Positions 22,760 through 32,793 are shown, counted from the first letter of the stretch. The stretch: 40,367 bases of DNA from Actinomycetota bacterium (GCA_018896525.1 JAHIMR010000041.1:1-40367); one strand, 5' to 3'. A program made the numbers and translations. The notes: generated from the letters alone by a model not told the origin.

Positions 22760-24388
22760 ATGTGGATAGCGATTAGGCTCCTCGGGGGCCTGGCCATCTT
22801 CATGTTCGGCATGTCTCTCATGAGTGAGGGCTTCCAGAACATCGCCGGCGGGAGGCTCCAGAGGACCCTGGAGGCCCTGACCCGCAACCGCTGGGTTGGG
22901 GCCGCGGTCGGGACCGGCGTCACCGCCGTCATCCAGAGCAGCAGCGTCACCACGGTGATGCTGGTGGGCTTCGTGAACGCCGGCCTCATGACCTTCGCCG
23001 CATCGGTCGCGGTCATCTTCGGGGCAAACATAGGGACGACCATCACCGCCCAGATAGTCGCCTTCGACATCGGGAACTGGGCGTTGCTCCTGGTGGCAGT
23101 CGGGTTCCCCTTCTACTTCTTCTCCACCAGTCGCAAGTTCAAGTTCACCGGAGAGGGGATACTAGGCCTGGGGCTCCTGTTCCTGGGCATGGTCCTTATG
23201 AAAGACGCGGTGCACCCCTTGGGGGAGATGGCCTGGTTCCTGAGTCTCATTGACTTCGCCACCCACAACCCGTTCCTGGGGGTGCTTTTCGGCGCGGTGC
23301 TTACCGCTATCGTACAGAGCAGCAGCGCCACTACCGGCATGATCATAGCGATGGCGATGTCGGGGGTCATTCCGGGAGGCACGGAAGGGCTCAGGGTGGC
23401 CATACCTTTTATCCTGGGGGCCAACGTGGGCACCTGCGTGACCGCAATGCTCGCGGCCGTCGGGACAAACCGCCAGGCGAAGCGAACGGCGGTGGCCCAC
23501 GTCCTTTTCAACGTGGCCGGTGCTATTGTTTTTCTTCCACTCCTGCCCCTTTTCTACAGGTTTATCTCCAGTGCGTTCGGCGGCGTTTCACTCGCCCGCC
23601 AGATCGCCATCTCTCATACCGTGTTCAACGTCACCATGGCCCTTATCATGCTTCCTCTCATCAAACCGTTCGTGAGACTGGTCAAGTACATAGTGCGAGG
23701 GGAGGACCCGCTTGAACACAGGAACCCTCTCGCGGTCGAGCCCCACGTGCTTCACAGCCCCTGGGCCGCTCTGGCCCAGGCGGGCCAGGAGGTCTCCTAC
23801 ATGGGGCACCTGGCCGGGGAGATGGTAAGCGATTCCATCGGCCTGGTACGGAAGATGAACCGCTCAACCCGCCAGAACCTGGTACAGAAGGAGAAGATCG
23901 TCGACAACCTGGCCGAAGCCACCACGGAGTATCTGTCGAAGCTGTCACGGGAAACCCTGGACGACGAGCAGGCGGAGCGCCTGACCGCCCTTATGCACGC
24001 GGTCAACGACATCGAGCGGGTCGGCGACCACGCCGAGAACATCATGTACCTCGCCAGCGCCCGCAACGAGGGGAGGTACGACTTCAGCTACGACGCCTGG
24101 GCGGAACTGGACGAGATGTCGGACCGGGTGCAGGAGATGTTCAGCGGGGTAATCGAAGCGTTCGGAGAGAACGACCCCGAGAAGGCGGAGCACTACCAGT
24201 ACTTCGAGCACGGCGTCGACGAGATGAAGAGGGAGTTCCGCAAGAACCACATCGCCCGTCTCAACGCCGGCACCTGCGCCGCCCCCGCCGGGGCGATTTT
24301 CCTCGATATCGTCTCCAACCTGGAGAGGATCGGGGACCTGGCCAACAACGTGGGCTACGTTACCCGCGGCGAGTTGGGCAGTTTGTAA
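22760..24388 (+). CDS. Na/Pi cotransporter family protein with PhoU-like tail
   Basis: A 542-residue inner-membrane protein. The two repeated halves of the Na/phosphate cotransporter fold each carry a QSSS motif: GVTAVIQSSSVTTV at 53-66 and TAIVQSSSATTG at about 181-192. From about residue 340 a helical PhoU-like domain follows with paired motifs NDIERVGDHAENI and SNLERIGDLANNVGY. Such fusions are common in bacteria. It probably moves phosphate with sodium. GGGAGGTGGTG lies just before the ATG. Confidence 0.93.
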   Translation: MWIAIRLLGGLAIFMFGMSLMSEGFQNIAGGRLQRTLEALTRNRWVGAAVGTGVTAVIQSSSVTTVMLVGFVNAGLMTFAASVAVIFGANIGTTITAQIVAFDIGNWALLLVAVGFPFYFFSTSRKFKFTGEGILGLGLLFLGMVLMKDAVHPLGEMAWFLSLIDFATHNPFLGVLFGAVLTAIVQSSSATTGMIIAMAMSGVIPGGTEGLRVAIPFILGANVGTCVTAMLAAVGTNRQAKRTAVAHVLFNVAGAIVFLPLLPLFYRFISSAFGGVSLARQIAISHTVFNVTMALIMLPLIKPFVRLVKYIVRGEDPLEHRNPLAVEPHVLHSPWAALAQAGQEVSYMGHLAGEMVSDSIGLVRKMNRSTRQNLVQKEKIVDNLAEATTEYLSKLSRETLDDEQAERLTALMHAVNDIERVGDHAENIMYLASARNEGRYDFSYDAWAELDEMSDRVQEMFSGVIEAFGENDPEKAEHYQYFEHGVDEMKREFRKNHIARLNAGTCAAPAGAIFLDIVSNLERIGDLANNVGYVTRGELGSL

Positions 24389-24501
24389 CCTCAAGGGTGG
24401 TCCCCGCCGCGCCGCAACCGACACCGTGAAACGCATATAATTACCTGGCAGGAGCACTTCGGCCCTGTAGACATGTTTACCGCTACCCCGGGAGGACGGG
24501 T

Positions 24502-26883
24502 TTGCCAACGGCATCCAGCGATACCGAAGAACGCGTGGCGACAGAAGGTCTGTCCGCGGCCGACGTGGCCGAGCGGATAGCCCTTGGCCAGACCAACGCG
24601 GTGAAGGAGCCTTCCAGCCGCAGCCTGGCAACCATCATCCGCGCCAACGTGTTTACACGCTTCAACGCGATACTCGGCGTCCTTTTCGTTGTGATCGTCT
24701 CGGTCGGTCACCTCCAGGACGCGCTGTTCGGGATCGTCCTGGTGGTGAACACCCTTATCGGCATAGTCCAGGAGCTTCGCGCCAAGAGGACCCTGGACCG
24801 CCTTTCGCTTTTAAGCGCCCCTAAGGCAAGGGTCATGCGGGAGGGTGAACTGCACGAGCTTCAGACCGGCGAGGTCGTTCTTGATGACGTGATCGAGCTG
24901 CGCCCCGGTGACCAGGTCGTCGCTGACGGTGTCGTCCTCACCGGCTTTGGGTTGGAGATAGATGAATCGCTCCTGACCGGCGAGTCTGTACCTATCAACA
25001 AGGCCCCGGGAAACGAGGTCTTCTCGGGAAGCTTCGTGGTGGCGGGGACCGGGAGGTTCAGAGCAACTGATGTCGGGGCCGACGCCTACGCGACGAAGCT
25101 CGCCTCCGAGGCCCGGCGCTTCCAGCTGGCAAGCTCCGAGCTGCGTGACGGCATCAACCTGATACTTCGCTACATCACCTGGCTCATGATACCCGTGGGC
25201 GGGCTCCTGCTGTTCAGCCAGCTTCGTGCCGACAACGCGTTCGGGGACGCTGTCTCGGGAACGGTAGCGGGGCTGGTGGGCATGGTGCCGGAAGGGCTGG
25301 TCCTCCTCACCAGCGTTGCTTTCGCGGTGAGCGTGATAGTGCTGGGCCGCAGGAACGTGCTGGTGCAAGAGCTCCCGGCGGTCGAGGGGCTGGCCAGGGT
25401 CGATGTCATTTGCCTGGACAAGACCGGCACCCTTACCTCCGGCGACCTGGAGCTTCACAACATGGAGGACCTCGGCCCACAAGGTGATCTCGCGGATGTG
25501 CTCGGTTCTTTTTACGCGGACCGGGGGGGCCGAAACGCCACCCTGGAGGCAATCGCGGCCAGGTACCCACCACGGGCCGGCTGGCGCCGGACCGGCGGGG
25601 TCCCGTTCTCCTCCGTCCGGAAATGGAGCGCCGAGAGCTTCGGCCCAAACGGGACCTGGGTGCTGGGTGCGCCGGAAATTTTACTGGAAAAAGTGCCGGC
25701 ATCCGACGGCACGAGAGACAGGGTCGACGAACTGGCTACCTCGGGGCTCCGGGTGCTGCTTCTGGCCAGGGCCGGCAAGCCCATCGACGGCGAGGAGCTT
25801 CCCGACGGGCTGGAGCCGGCGGCCCTGCTCACCTTCGAGGAGAGCGTGCGCCCCGACGCCAGGGAGACCCTTGACTACTTCACCGACCAGGACGTCACCA
25901 TCAAGGTAATCTCCGGCGACAACCCGGTAACCGTCGCCGCGGTGGCCCGGAGGGCCGGCGTCCCCGACGTGGGGGAGCCGTGCGACGCCCGGCAACTGGC
26001 CGAGGGGCCGGAGGAGATCGCCTCCGCCATGGAGGAAAGGACCGTCTTCGGCCGCGTCTCCCCCGACCAGAAGAAGTCGATGGTGGAAGCGCTCCAGTCG
26101 AAGGGCCACGTGGTCGCTATGACCGGCGACGGCGTGAACGACGTGCTGGCGCTCAAGAAGGCGGACGTGGGGATAGCGATGGGCTCGGGGGCGGCGGCTA
26201 CCAGGGCGGTGGCGGAACTGGTCCTGCTCGACGGGAGGTTCGCCACACTTCCCGGGGTTGTGTCAGAGGGCCGCCGGGTCATAGGCAACATGGAGAGGGT
26301 GGCAAACCTTTTCATCACCAAGACGGCATACGCGACCCTTCTCTCGATAATCATCGGACTGCTTGGTTGGACGTTCATCCTTCTACCGCGTCACCTTACG
26401 GTAATAGGCGCTCTAACCATCGGCATCCCGGCCTTCGTCCTGTCCTTCGAGCCCAACAAGCAGCGCTACCGTCCCGGCTTTGTCAAGCGGGTTCTAAGGT
26501 TCACTGTGCCGGTCGGCGCGGTTGCCACCGGCGCCGCACTGGCGGCGGGGAGTCTCGCCCACACCAACCCGGGCATCACCGTCCAGGAATCCCGCACCCT
26601 GGCCACGCTGGTGCTGGTGGCGGTGGGCCTGTGGGTCCTTGTCGTCATCTCCCGGCCCCTTGATCTCCTGAGGGGCGCACTCCTGGCGGCGATGGCCTGC
26701 GGCCTGGTAATCGTGATGTCGGTCCCCTGGCTTCGCGAGTTCTTCGCGCTGGACCTGCCGGCGTGGCCCTGGGTTGCCCTGACCGCGGTAATCGCCACGG
26801 TTGCCTGCGCGGCGGTCGAGACAATCTGGCGTTTCGAGAGATGGTGGCCAGCCCTGCGGTCGAGGACCGGCAAGGCCGCATGA
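24502..26883 (+). CDS. cation-transporting P-type ATPase, CtpE-like
   Basis: A 793-residue P-type ATPase that pumps a cation with ATP. All hallmark motifs are present: LTGES (actuator), MVPEGLVLLTSVAFAV (membrane ion-binding helix), DKTGT with phosphorylated Asp306, and MTGDGVNDVLALKKADVGIA (hinge). The PEGL sequence plus RRNVLVQELPAVEGLARVD is close to mycobacterial CtpE, linked to calcium, and distinct from heavy-metal pumps (no CPC motif, no N-terminal metal domain). The TTG start at 24502 has GGAGG 6 nt before it. The overlap with the MFS region is only apparent: the next true start is 26921. Confidence 0.92.
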   Translation: MPTASSDTEERVATEGLSAADVAERIALGQTNAVKEPSSRSLATIIRANVFTRFNAILGVLFVVIVSVGHLQDALFGIVLVVNTLIGIVQELRAKRTLDRLSLLSAPKARVMREGELHELQTGEVVLDDVIELRPGDQVVADGVVLTGFGLEIDESLLTGESVPINKAPGNEVFSGSFVVAGTGRFRATDVGADAYATKLASEARRFQLASSELRDGINLILRYITWLMIPVGGLLLFSQLRADNAFGDAVSGTVAGLVGMVPEGLVLLTSVAFAVSVIVLGRRNVLVQELPAVEGLARVDVICLDKTGTLTSGDLELHNMEDLGPQGDLADVLGSFYADRGGRNATLEAIAARYPPRAGWRRTGGVPFSSVRKWSAESFGPNGTWVLGAPEILLEKVPASDGTRDRVDELATSGLRVLLLARAGKPIDGEELPDGLEPAALLTFEESVRPDARETLDYFTDQDVTIKVISGDNPVTVAAVARRAGVPDVGEPCDARQLAEGPEEIASAMEERTVFGRVSPDQKKSMVEALQSKGHVVAMTGDGVNDVLALKKADVGIAMGSGAAATRAVAELVLLDGRFATLPGVVSEGRRVIGNMERVANLFITKTAYATLLSIIIGLLGWTFILLPRHLTVIGALTIGIPAFVLSFEPNKQRYRPGFVKRVLRFTVPVGAVATGAALAAGSLAHTNPGITVQESRTLATLVLVAVGLWVLVVISRPLDLLRGALLAAMACGLVIVMSVPWLREFFALDLPAWPWVALTAVIATVACAAVETIWRFERWWPALRSRTGKAA

Positions 26884-26920
26884 TGGATACCGAGGAAGCG
26901 TATGCGATGAGCGGCTGGAA

Positions 26921-28447
26921 ATGACGGATTCAAACGGCAAGAACACAGAGCAACCGTACCCCGGGCGCTGGTGGGCGCTCGCCGCTATCTGCATCCCGCT
27001 CATCGTCGTAAGCATTGACGGCACTATCCTGAACGTCGCACTGCCCACCATCGCCAGGGACCTGCGGGCAACCTCGGCACAGCTGGTATGGATCAACTCC
27101 GCCTACATCATCATCTTCGGAAGCACCATCCTCCTGGGGGGTTCACTGGGAGACAAGTACGGGCGGAAGTGGTTTCTCGAGGTGGGACTCCTGGTCTTCG
27201 TTTGCGGGTCTATTTGGGCCGGCCTCTCGACAGCGACCTACTCGCTTATCTCCGCGCGCGGCTTCATGGGCATCGGCGGGGGCATGATAATGCCGGCGAC
27301 TCTTAGTCTGATAACCAACATATTCCACGAAAGTGAACGCCCCCGGGCAATCGGCGTCTGGGCGGGTATGGCGGGGATCGGTGTCGCCATAGGCCCGCTG
27401 GCAGGCGGCCTCATTCTTACACACTTCAGGTGGGGATGGGTCTTCTTCGTCAACATCCCGATAGTAGCGGTCGGGGTCGTCGCGGTCTGGCTGCTGGTCC
27501 CCAACTCCAGGGCGGCAGATACGCCACCGATTGACTTCATTGGCGCCACTCTTTCATTCCTTGGGCTGCTTGCCTTCTTCTACGGGTTGATCGTGGGGCC
27601 GAGCAAGGGTTGGTCGGACCCGAGCGTAATCACCGGATTCGCCCTGGCGGTCGTGCTGCTGGCGCTCTTCGTGTGGCTCGAACTGCGGGTGCCCAACCCA
27701 CTCATAGAGGTCCGCTTCTTCAAGATCCCCGCATTCTCTACAGGTGTTATCTCGATAGCGATATGCTTCTTCGCGCTCTTCGGGCTCCTGTACGTGCTTA
27801 CCCTCTACCTCCAGTCAGTACTTGCCTACTCCCCGATGAAGGCCGGCCTGGCCCTCGTCCCGTTCGCGCTGGTCCTCCTGGCGGGCTCCCCCCTTGTCCC
27901 CCGGCTTACCGCTAAGATGGGGGGGCGACTGGTCGTGGCTGTGGGCCTATTTATCGTTGGCGCCGGCATGCTGGTGTTCACCCAGGTATCCACCGCGACC
28001 TCCTACCCGCTTGTGTTCGCCGGCCTCATCCTGGTCAGCACCGGGCTCACCCTGTCCCAGGTTCCCTCATCGGACGCCATAATGGGCTCCATCCCCAGGG
28101 ACAGGGCCGGTGAAGGTTCCGCCATGAACGCCGCCATCCGCCAGATCGGCTCATCACTTGGCATCGCGATAATCGGTGGCGTCTCCCAACTCGGGTACTG
28201 CAACGCGCTGGCGAAATCCTCGGCGTTCCAGGCACTGTCGGCGTCGTCAGCAAAAACCGCCGAGGCCGGCATCACGGGAGCGCTCAGCGTGAGCCAGGGG
28301 CTCGGCGCCTCGGGCGACGCGCTTGCCGGGGCCGCGAGGTCCGCCTTTGTGAGAGGGTTAGACGTCAGCATGATAATCACGGCGGTGATAGCGCTCATCG
28401 GCGCGGTGATTGCCTACCGTTTCATACCTAGGCGCCCCGCTCCATAA
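26921..28447 (+). CDS. MFS efflux transporter, DHA2 (EmrB/QacA) type, 14 membrane segments
   Basis: A 508-residue drug:H+ antiporter. Motif C-like and D1 elements are visible: LIVVSIDGTILNVALPTIAR, GDKYGRKW (motif A), GMAGIGVAIGPLAGG (motif C), and RWGWVFFVNIP. Repeated hydrophobic segments fit 14 helices. The ATG at 26921 is chosen; the upstream frame to 26801 overlaps the ATPase gene and is not protein-like. The ribosome binding site is weak. It follows the ATPase gene by 37 bp and is probably co-transcribed. Its stop codon lies inside repeat C, so the last residues (RRPAP) come from the repeat. Confidence 0.92.
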   Translation: MTDSNGKNTEQPYPGRWWALAAICIPLIVVSIDGTILNVALPTIARDLRATSAQLVWINSAYIIIFGSTILLGGSLGDKYGRKWFLEVGLLVFVCGSIWAGLSTATYSLISARGFMGIGGGMIMPATLSLITNIFHESERPRAIGVWAGMAGIGVAIGPLAGGLILTHFRWGWVFFVNIPIVAVGVVAVWLLVPNSRAADTPPIDFIGATLSFLGLLAFFYGLIVGPSKGWSDPSVITGFALAVVLLALFVWLELRVPNPLIEVRFFKIPAFSTGVISIAICFFALFGLLYVLTLYLQSVLAYSPMKAGLALVPFALVLLAGSPLVPRLTAKMGGRLVVAVGLFIVGAGMLVFTQVSTATSYPLVFAGLILVSTGLTLSQVPSSDAIMGSIPRDRAGEGSAMNAAIRQIGSSLGIAIIGGVSQLGYCNALAKSSAFQALSASSAKTAEAGITGALSVSQGLGASGDALAGAARSAFVRGLDVSMIITAVIALIGAVIAYRFIPRRPAP

Positions 28448-28509
28448 ATACGCTGGCATTCGAGCGGCGCCACGCGCGGTGCTTAACCGTATCTATTAAA
28501 CGAGGCACC
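28432..28509 (+). repeat. 164-bp structured repeat, internally deleted copy C (~78 bp)
   Basis: Both termini are kept: GGCGCCCCGCTCCATAAATA on the left and TATCTATTAAACGAGGCACC on the right. The core is missing. The left TIR contains TAA (28445-28447), which ends the MFS gene. This is a MITE-like deletion derivative. A weak AACCC...GGGTT hairpin lies further on near 28557-28574. Confidence 0.8.
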
Positions 28510-28641
28510 AGGAAACCCGCTTGACGAACGAGTCCCGCCACTGATGCCGCCCTTGAACCCTCTTGCGGGGGTTTCCGCGTGAACAGCGCGTCTGGTATCC
28601 TCTAGTCACAGGCCACGTGCTCTATTTCAGGAGGTAGTTCA

Positions 28642-30369
28642 ATGAGCAGAGACCTCTTCTCACCATCTCTATTTAAGCCCAGGTTCGGAAGGGACGGGTC
28701 CGCCCCCGCCGACCTCGTCGTGTTGAGCGCGCGCATCGTAACCTGCGACGCGGATAATCCCCGGGCTGAAGCGCTCGCGGTCAACGACGAGCGGATTACC
28801 TACGTGGGGGACAACAGGGGCGCGAAGGAGTACATAGGCCCCGACAGTACGGTAATCAACGCCAGGAGAAGAACGCTTACCCCCGGGTTCATCGACAGCC
28901 ACTGCCACGTCCTCTGGATAGGCGCGATGCTGGCCCTGATGACTACGGACCTCTATGAGTGCGACTCGGTGGACGAGGTTAAGTCGGTCATGCTCGACTA
29001 CGCGGGGAAGAACACCGACCTGCCGTTCGTGATGGGCCTGGGCTGGCGGTACGACTACATCCCGGGAGCTCTCCCGGACAAGGAGCTGCTGGACTCGTTT
29101 AGAATCGACCGTCCCGTTATCCTGTGGTCGTACGGGGGGCAGTCGGGATGGCTCAATACCGTTGCCCTGGAGCTTATGGCCGAGAGGAACCTCACCGCGC
29201 TGGAGAGACTGGTCCCAGCGGTTGATGAGAAGACCGGGGAGCGCACCGGGCTCCTCCTGCACTTCCACTCCTTCAACCCGCTGGAGTTCTTCACCTCCGA
29301 TGAACTCGGTCCCGATATTCGAAACAGGATGATGGACAGCATCCAGGAAACACTTGACGAGGCCGTCTCTGTGGGCGTTACGACCATGGACGACGTCCAG
29401 ATATACAGACCGTTTATCCCCATGATCTTCGAGTTCAAGGAACTGGGAGGCCTGGACAAGGTCAGGGTCAGGTGCGCCTACTACGTGGGCCCCCACGTGC
29501 TCGAGGACGAGGATGCGTTCAAGGAAGAGATGGGCTGGTGGAAGGAGATGGGCCGGAGGTCGGACGCGCGTCTCGTCCTGGGGAATTCACTCAAGTTCTA
29601 CATCGACGGGGTCCTCGGGAACTACACCGCGTTCATGCTCGAGCCGTATCCCGACAAGCCCGGCGAGTACGGCGACCCGGTTTGGACCCAGGAGGAGTTC
29701 AACAGGGTCATCGAGATCATCGACGGCCTGGGGCTACAGGCGTGCACCCACAGCTGCGGGGACGCTGGAATCCGCAGGATAGTCAACTCCTACGAACACG
29801 CGCGTCTGGTGAACGGAAGTCGCGACGCGCGCCACCGCTCGGAGCACTGCGGCATCCCACGTCCCGAGGACGTGGCAAGGATGGGCCGGTTGGGCATCTG
29901 CGTGGCCACGCAGCCGGCCCACTTCTACGCTATGGACGAGGCGGGGGAGAAGCTGCTGGGGCCGGAGAGGATCAACTACCTGATGCCCTTCAAGAGCTTC
30001 GAGAAGGAGGGGATCCTGCTGTCGTTCGGAAGCGACTGGTGCAACAGCCCGCTGAACCCGGTGTATGGGCTCCTCCTGTCGGCGACCAGAATGAACTTCC
30101 GTGGGGAGACCGACTGGGGACCCGGTGAGAGGATTGACCTGGAAGACGCGATCAGGCACTGGACGATAGACTCGGCGAAGGCGCTCCTGATGGAGGACGA
30201 TATCGGGTCCATAGAGGTAGGTAAGTACGGCGACTTCGTCCTGTTCAATCAGGACCCGCTCAAGCTGGACTCCTGGTGGTTTCTGCTCACCCACGAGCTG
30301 GAACTGGGCGCCCTGGACGACTTCGTGGACATGACCGTGGTGGGCGGCGATATCGTCTACGAGAAATAG
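28642..30369 (+). CDS. YtcJ-like metal-dependent amidohydrolase
   Basis: A 575-residue amidohydrolase of the YtcJ/imidazolonepropionase-related group. The metal-binding HxH lies in FIDSHCHVLW; later CTHSCGDAGIRRIVNSYEHA and SFGSDWCNSP supply the other metal or catalytic residues. The N-terminal strand ADLVVLSARIVTCD and the C-terminal GSIEVGKYGDFVLFNQDPL form the usual composite beta domain. The likely role is hydrolysis of an amide, imide or formyl bond in the cytoplasm; the substrate is unknown. AGGAGGTAG precedes the ATG. Confidence 0.9.
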   Translation: MSRDLFSPSLFKPRFGRDGSAPADLVVLSARIVTCDADNPRAEALAVNDERITYVGDNRGAKEYIGPDSTVINARRRTLTPGFIDSHCHVLWIGAMLALMTTDLYECDSVDEVKSVMLDYAGKNTDLPFVMGLGWRYDYIPGALPDKELLDSFRIDRPVILWSYGGQSGWLNTVALELMAERNLTALERLVPAVDEKTGERTGLLLHFHSFNPLEFFTSDELGPDIRNRMMDSIQETLDEAVSVGVTTMDDVQIYRPFIPMIFEFKELGGLDKVRVRCAYYVGPHVLEDEDAFKEEMGWWKEMGRRSDARLVLGNSLKFYIDGVLGNYTAFMLEPYPDKPGEYGDPVWTQEEFNRVIEIIDGLGLQACTHSCGDAGIRRIVNSYEHARLVNGSRDARHRSEHCGIPRPEDVARMGRLGICVATQPAHFYAMDEAGEKLLGPERINYLMPFKSFEKEGILLSFGSDWCNSPLNPVYGLLLSATRMNFRGETDWGPGERIDLEDAIRHWTIDSAKALLMEDDIGSIEVGKYGDFVLFNQDPLKLDSWWFLLTHELELGALDDFVDMTVVGGDIVYEK

Positions 30370-30523
30370 GCGTTCCTGAAAGCCGTCGGCCTTCGCTATC
30401 TCGGGTCCGGGGCCGGAGGTAATAGGCGCAAGTCTGGATATCTCCAACCATCAGTTGAGTGATACTATTGGTGAAGACCGTTGGAAGAGGCAGGGTTGGA
30501 CGGGAGGGAGGCACGGTTACCCC

Positions 30524-31816
30524 ATGATAACAGAGAACCCCCGTATCCCACTGTTTGACCTCGCGCTCAGCCTGTGCGACGCCATGGACCTGGTGAGCGA
30601 GAGGCTTGCCAGCCATCACAAGTGCGTGGCTTACACCGCAGTGAGCATCGCCGACGAGCTCGGCCTTTCAAAGGAACAGAAGAACCAGTTGCTCCTTGCC
30701 GGAGTGCTTCATGACAGCGGCGCCCTTTCTGAAAAGGAAAGGGATGATATCGCAACCTTCAATGCTGATAGGCGGCATAGCCACGCGGAACTCGGATACC
30801 GGCTTCTGAAGGATTTCAAGCCCTTCCATAACATCGCCAACATCGTGCGGCACCACCATGTCTCCTGGAATGACGGGGCGGGCTCTGAGCACAAGGGTGA
30901 AGAAGTGACTATAGGCAGCCATATCCTTCGCCTTGCGGACCGTATAGACGTTCTTCGCCTCGCGGACCGGGTGGATATGCTCGTCGATAAGGAGCACGAG
31001 GTCCTCGGGCAGGTTGAGCGCATCCAGAACGAGATTAGAATGAACTCGGGAAAGATGTTTGTCCCGGAGCTTGTGGACGCCTTCATTGACCTGTCCAACA
31101 AGGAGTACTACTGGTTCGACATCACCTCCTCGTCACTGAGGTCCGTCCTCGCCAGGAGGGCAAGGAGTGAGACCATTGAGCTGGATATGGAGGGATTGCT
31201 CGCGCTCAGCAACATGTTTCGGCAGATCATCGACTTCAGGAGCCGGTACACCGCTACCCATACCAGTGGTGTGGCGGCAAGCGCCGAGGGGCTGGCGGAG
31301 CTGTCCGGGTTCTCCGAGCGAGAGTGCAAGATGATCGAGGTCGCGGGAAACCTCCACGACCTCGGCAAGCTGGCGGTGCCCAAGGAGATACTGGAGAAAC
31401 CCGCGGCGCTGACAAGGCGTGAGTATAACATCGTCAAGTGCCACCCTTTCTACAGCTTCCGTGTCCTCGAGCCGGTGAGCGGCCTCGAGGTAATCAACGA
31501 ATGGGCATCATTCCACCACGAACGGCTTGACGCAAGGGGTTACCCGTTTCACCACGGGGAAGCCGACCTTTCCGTTGGGTCTCGCATAATGGCTGTAGCC
31601 GACATCTTCACCGCTATCACCGAGGACCGCCCCTACAGGCCGGGGATGACCGGCGAGAGGGCGTTGTCCATTCTGAAGGAGATGGCCGGCGAATCGTTGC
31701 TTGACCCGGATATCGTCTCCCTCCTTTCGAGCAATTTCGACGATATCAACTCGAGGCGAATAGCCGCTCAAGAGCCGGCGTCGAGGAGATACGAGGACGT
31801 CATGGAGATCGCCTGA
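30524..31816 (+). CDS. protein with two HD domains, the second HD-GYP
   Basis: A 430-residue phosphohydrolase, likely to act on cyclic di-GMP or a related nucleotide. The first HD domain (LAGVLHDSGAL, His63-Asp64; HHHVSWND) resembles metal-dependent hydrolases. The second is HD-GYP: HDLGKLAVP at 278-286, the HH pair at 331-332 and DARGYP with GYP at 339-341. Between them a 27-bp tandem duplication (30929-30982) gives LRLADRIDV then LRLADRVDM. ATG 30524 is preferred after GGGAGGGAGG; a TTG at 30455 is an alternative. No receiver or membrane domain is present. Confidence 0.88.
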   Translation: MITENPRIPLFDLALSLCDAMDLVSERLASHHKCVAYTAVSIADELGLSKEQKNQLLLAGVLHDSGALSEKERDDIATFNADRRHSHAELGYRLLKDFKPFHNIANIVRHHHVSWNDGAGSEHKGEEVTIGSHILRLADRIDVLRLADRVDMLVDKEHEVLGQVERIQNEIRMNSGKMFVPELVDAFIDLSNKEYYWFDITSSSLRSVLARRARSETIELDMEGLLALSNMFRQIIDFRSRYTATHTSGVAASAEGLAELSGFSERECKMIEVAGNLHDLGKLAVPKEILEKPAALTRREYNIVKCHPFYSFRVLEPVSGLEVINEWASFHHERLDARGYPFHHGEADLSVGSRIMAVADIFTAITEDRPYRPGMTGERALSILKEMAGESLLDPDIVSLLSSNFDDINSRRIAAQEPASRRYEDVMEIA

Positions 31817-31934
31817 GGCCCCCCGGCAGCTCAAGACGCCGCCTCCCCGGTGAGGGTCGCAACAACCGTTTGCCGCAGAGCCTTGAATCTGTGATAATCG
31901 TTTCGTTCTTTCCAGACGGGGTACTTAGACTGAC

Positions 31935-32759
31935 ATGGAGGTTTGGGTGCTTGATGCAAACATCTCCCTCCCCGGGACAACCGGCGAGGATGCGTCGCCG
32001 TTCCCGGTCCTTATCATCCCCGGCTACGGCGCCCCTTTGTACCAGACCGGCTGGGTCGGGAAGCAGGTCCAATCGAGGTGTCTCGATACCATCAGCGTGA
32101 AACTTCCGTGGCTGGGGGTCGGGGACATGAAAAGGTCCGCCGAGATAGTCGCCGAGCAGGTCGAATCCGTGAAGGGCAGGTACGGCTTCGAGAAGGTTAA
32201 CCTCCTCGGGTTCAGCCTCGGGGGGCTCATCGCCAGGTATTACCTCCAGGAGTTCGATGGTCACCGCAGCATGGCTCGCGCGGCGTTCCTCGCGCCCCCG
32301 CTGGCGGGAGCCTACATGGGCTACCTGGGTTTCTTCACCCCGGCGGGACGCCAGGTCAGGCCCGGCTCCTCCTTCCTTCGAGACCTCGAGGACTCCCGGA
32401 AACGCGAATGGGGATCGGAGCGATGCCTCTCTATCTACGTCAGGTGGGACGGTGTGATAGTCCCCAGCGAAAGCGCCCACCTGCCGGCCGGCTACAACCT
32501 CAGACTGGCCCGGCCGATATCCCACTGGGGGGTCGTTCTCAGCAGGGGGCTTATACATCGTGCCACCGATTTCCTCAAGGGAAGCCTTCCCGACGGCGTA
32601 GAGCCCGGCAGGGAGCTGAAGGCGAGGGGTGCTCCCCGCGTCTACGCGTTGACCCCGCAACCTCCCGCGGGACGGCACTGGATATCCTGGAGCGCGATCT
32701 TCTCGCCGTTCAAGGCGCTGGCCGGAAAGGTGAAGGCCCTGACCCGAAAGGCCCGGTAG
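31935..32759 (+). CDS. lipase-like alpha/beta hydrolase
   Basis: A 274-residue serine hydrolase. The nucleophile elbow GFSLGG puts Ser94 in place. An oxyanion loop LIIPGYG is at 26-32, a likely acid in RWDGVIVPS and the histidine in SHWGVVL. The pattern resembles PGAP1/EstA-type lipases that act on esters. No signal peptide is seen, so it may be cytoplasmic. The C-terminus is long and basic (about 40 residues, ending KVKALTRKAR). The ATG at 31935 has only GGGG about 12 nt upstream. Confidence 0.8.
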   Translation: MEVWVLDANISLPGTTGEDASPFPVLIIPGYGAPLYQTGWVGKQVQSRCLDTISVKLPWLGVGDMKRSAEIVAEQVESVKGRYGFEKVNLLGFSLGGLIARYYLQEFDGHRSMARAAFLAPPLAGAYMGYLGFFTPAGRQVRPGSSFLRDLEDSRKREWGSERCLSIYVRWDGVIVPSESAHLPAGYNLRLARPISHWGVVLSRGLIHRATDFLKGSLPDGVEPGRELKARGAPRVYALTPQPPAGRHWISWSAIFSPFKALAGKVKALTRKAR

Positions 32760-32793
32760 GCCCCTTCCCTTGACCGACCATAGCGTGCAGTAA

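Noticed and set aside
28440-28520. Relation between the 164-bp element ends and the toxin-antitoxin hairpin repeats through the shared ATGGAGCGGG
   Set aside because: Only ten bases are shared and the rest differs; it may be chance in GC-rich DNA, so the two families are kept apart.
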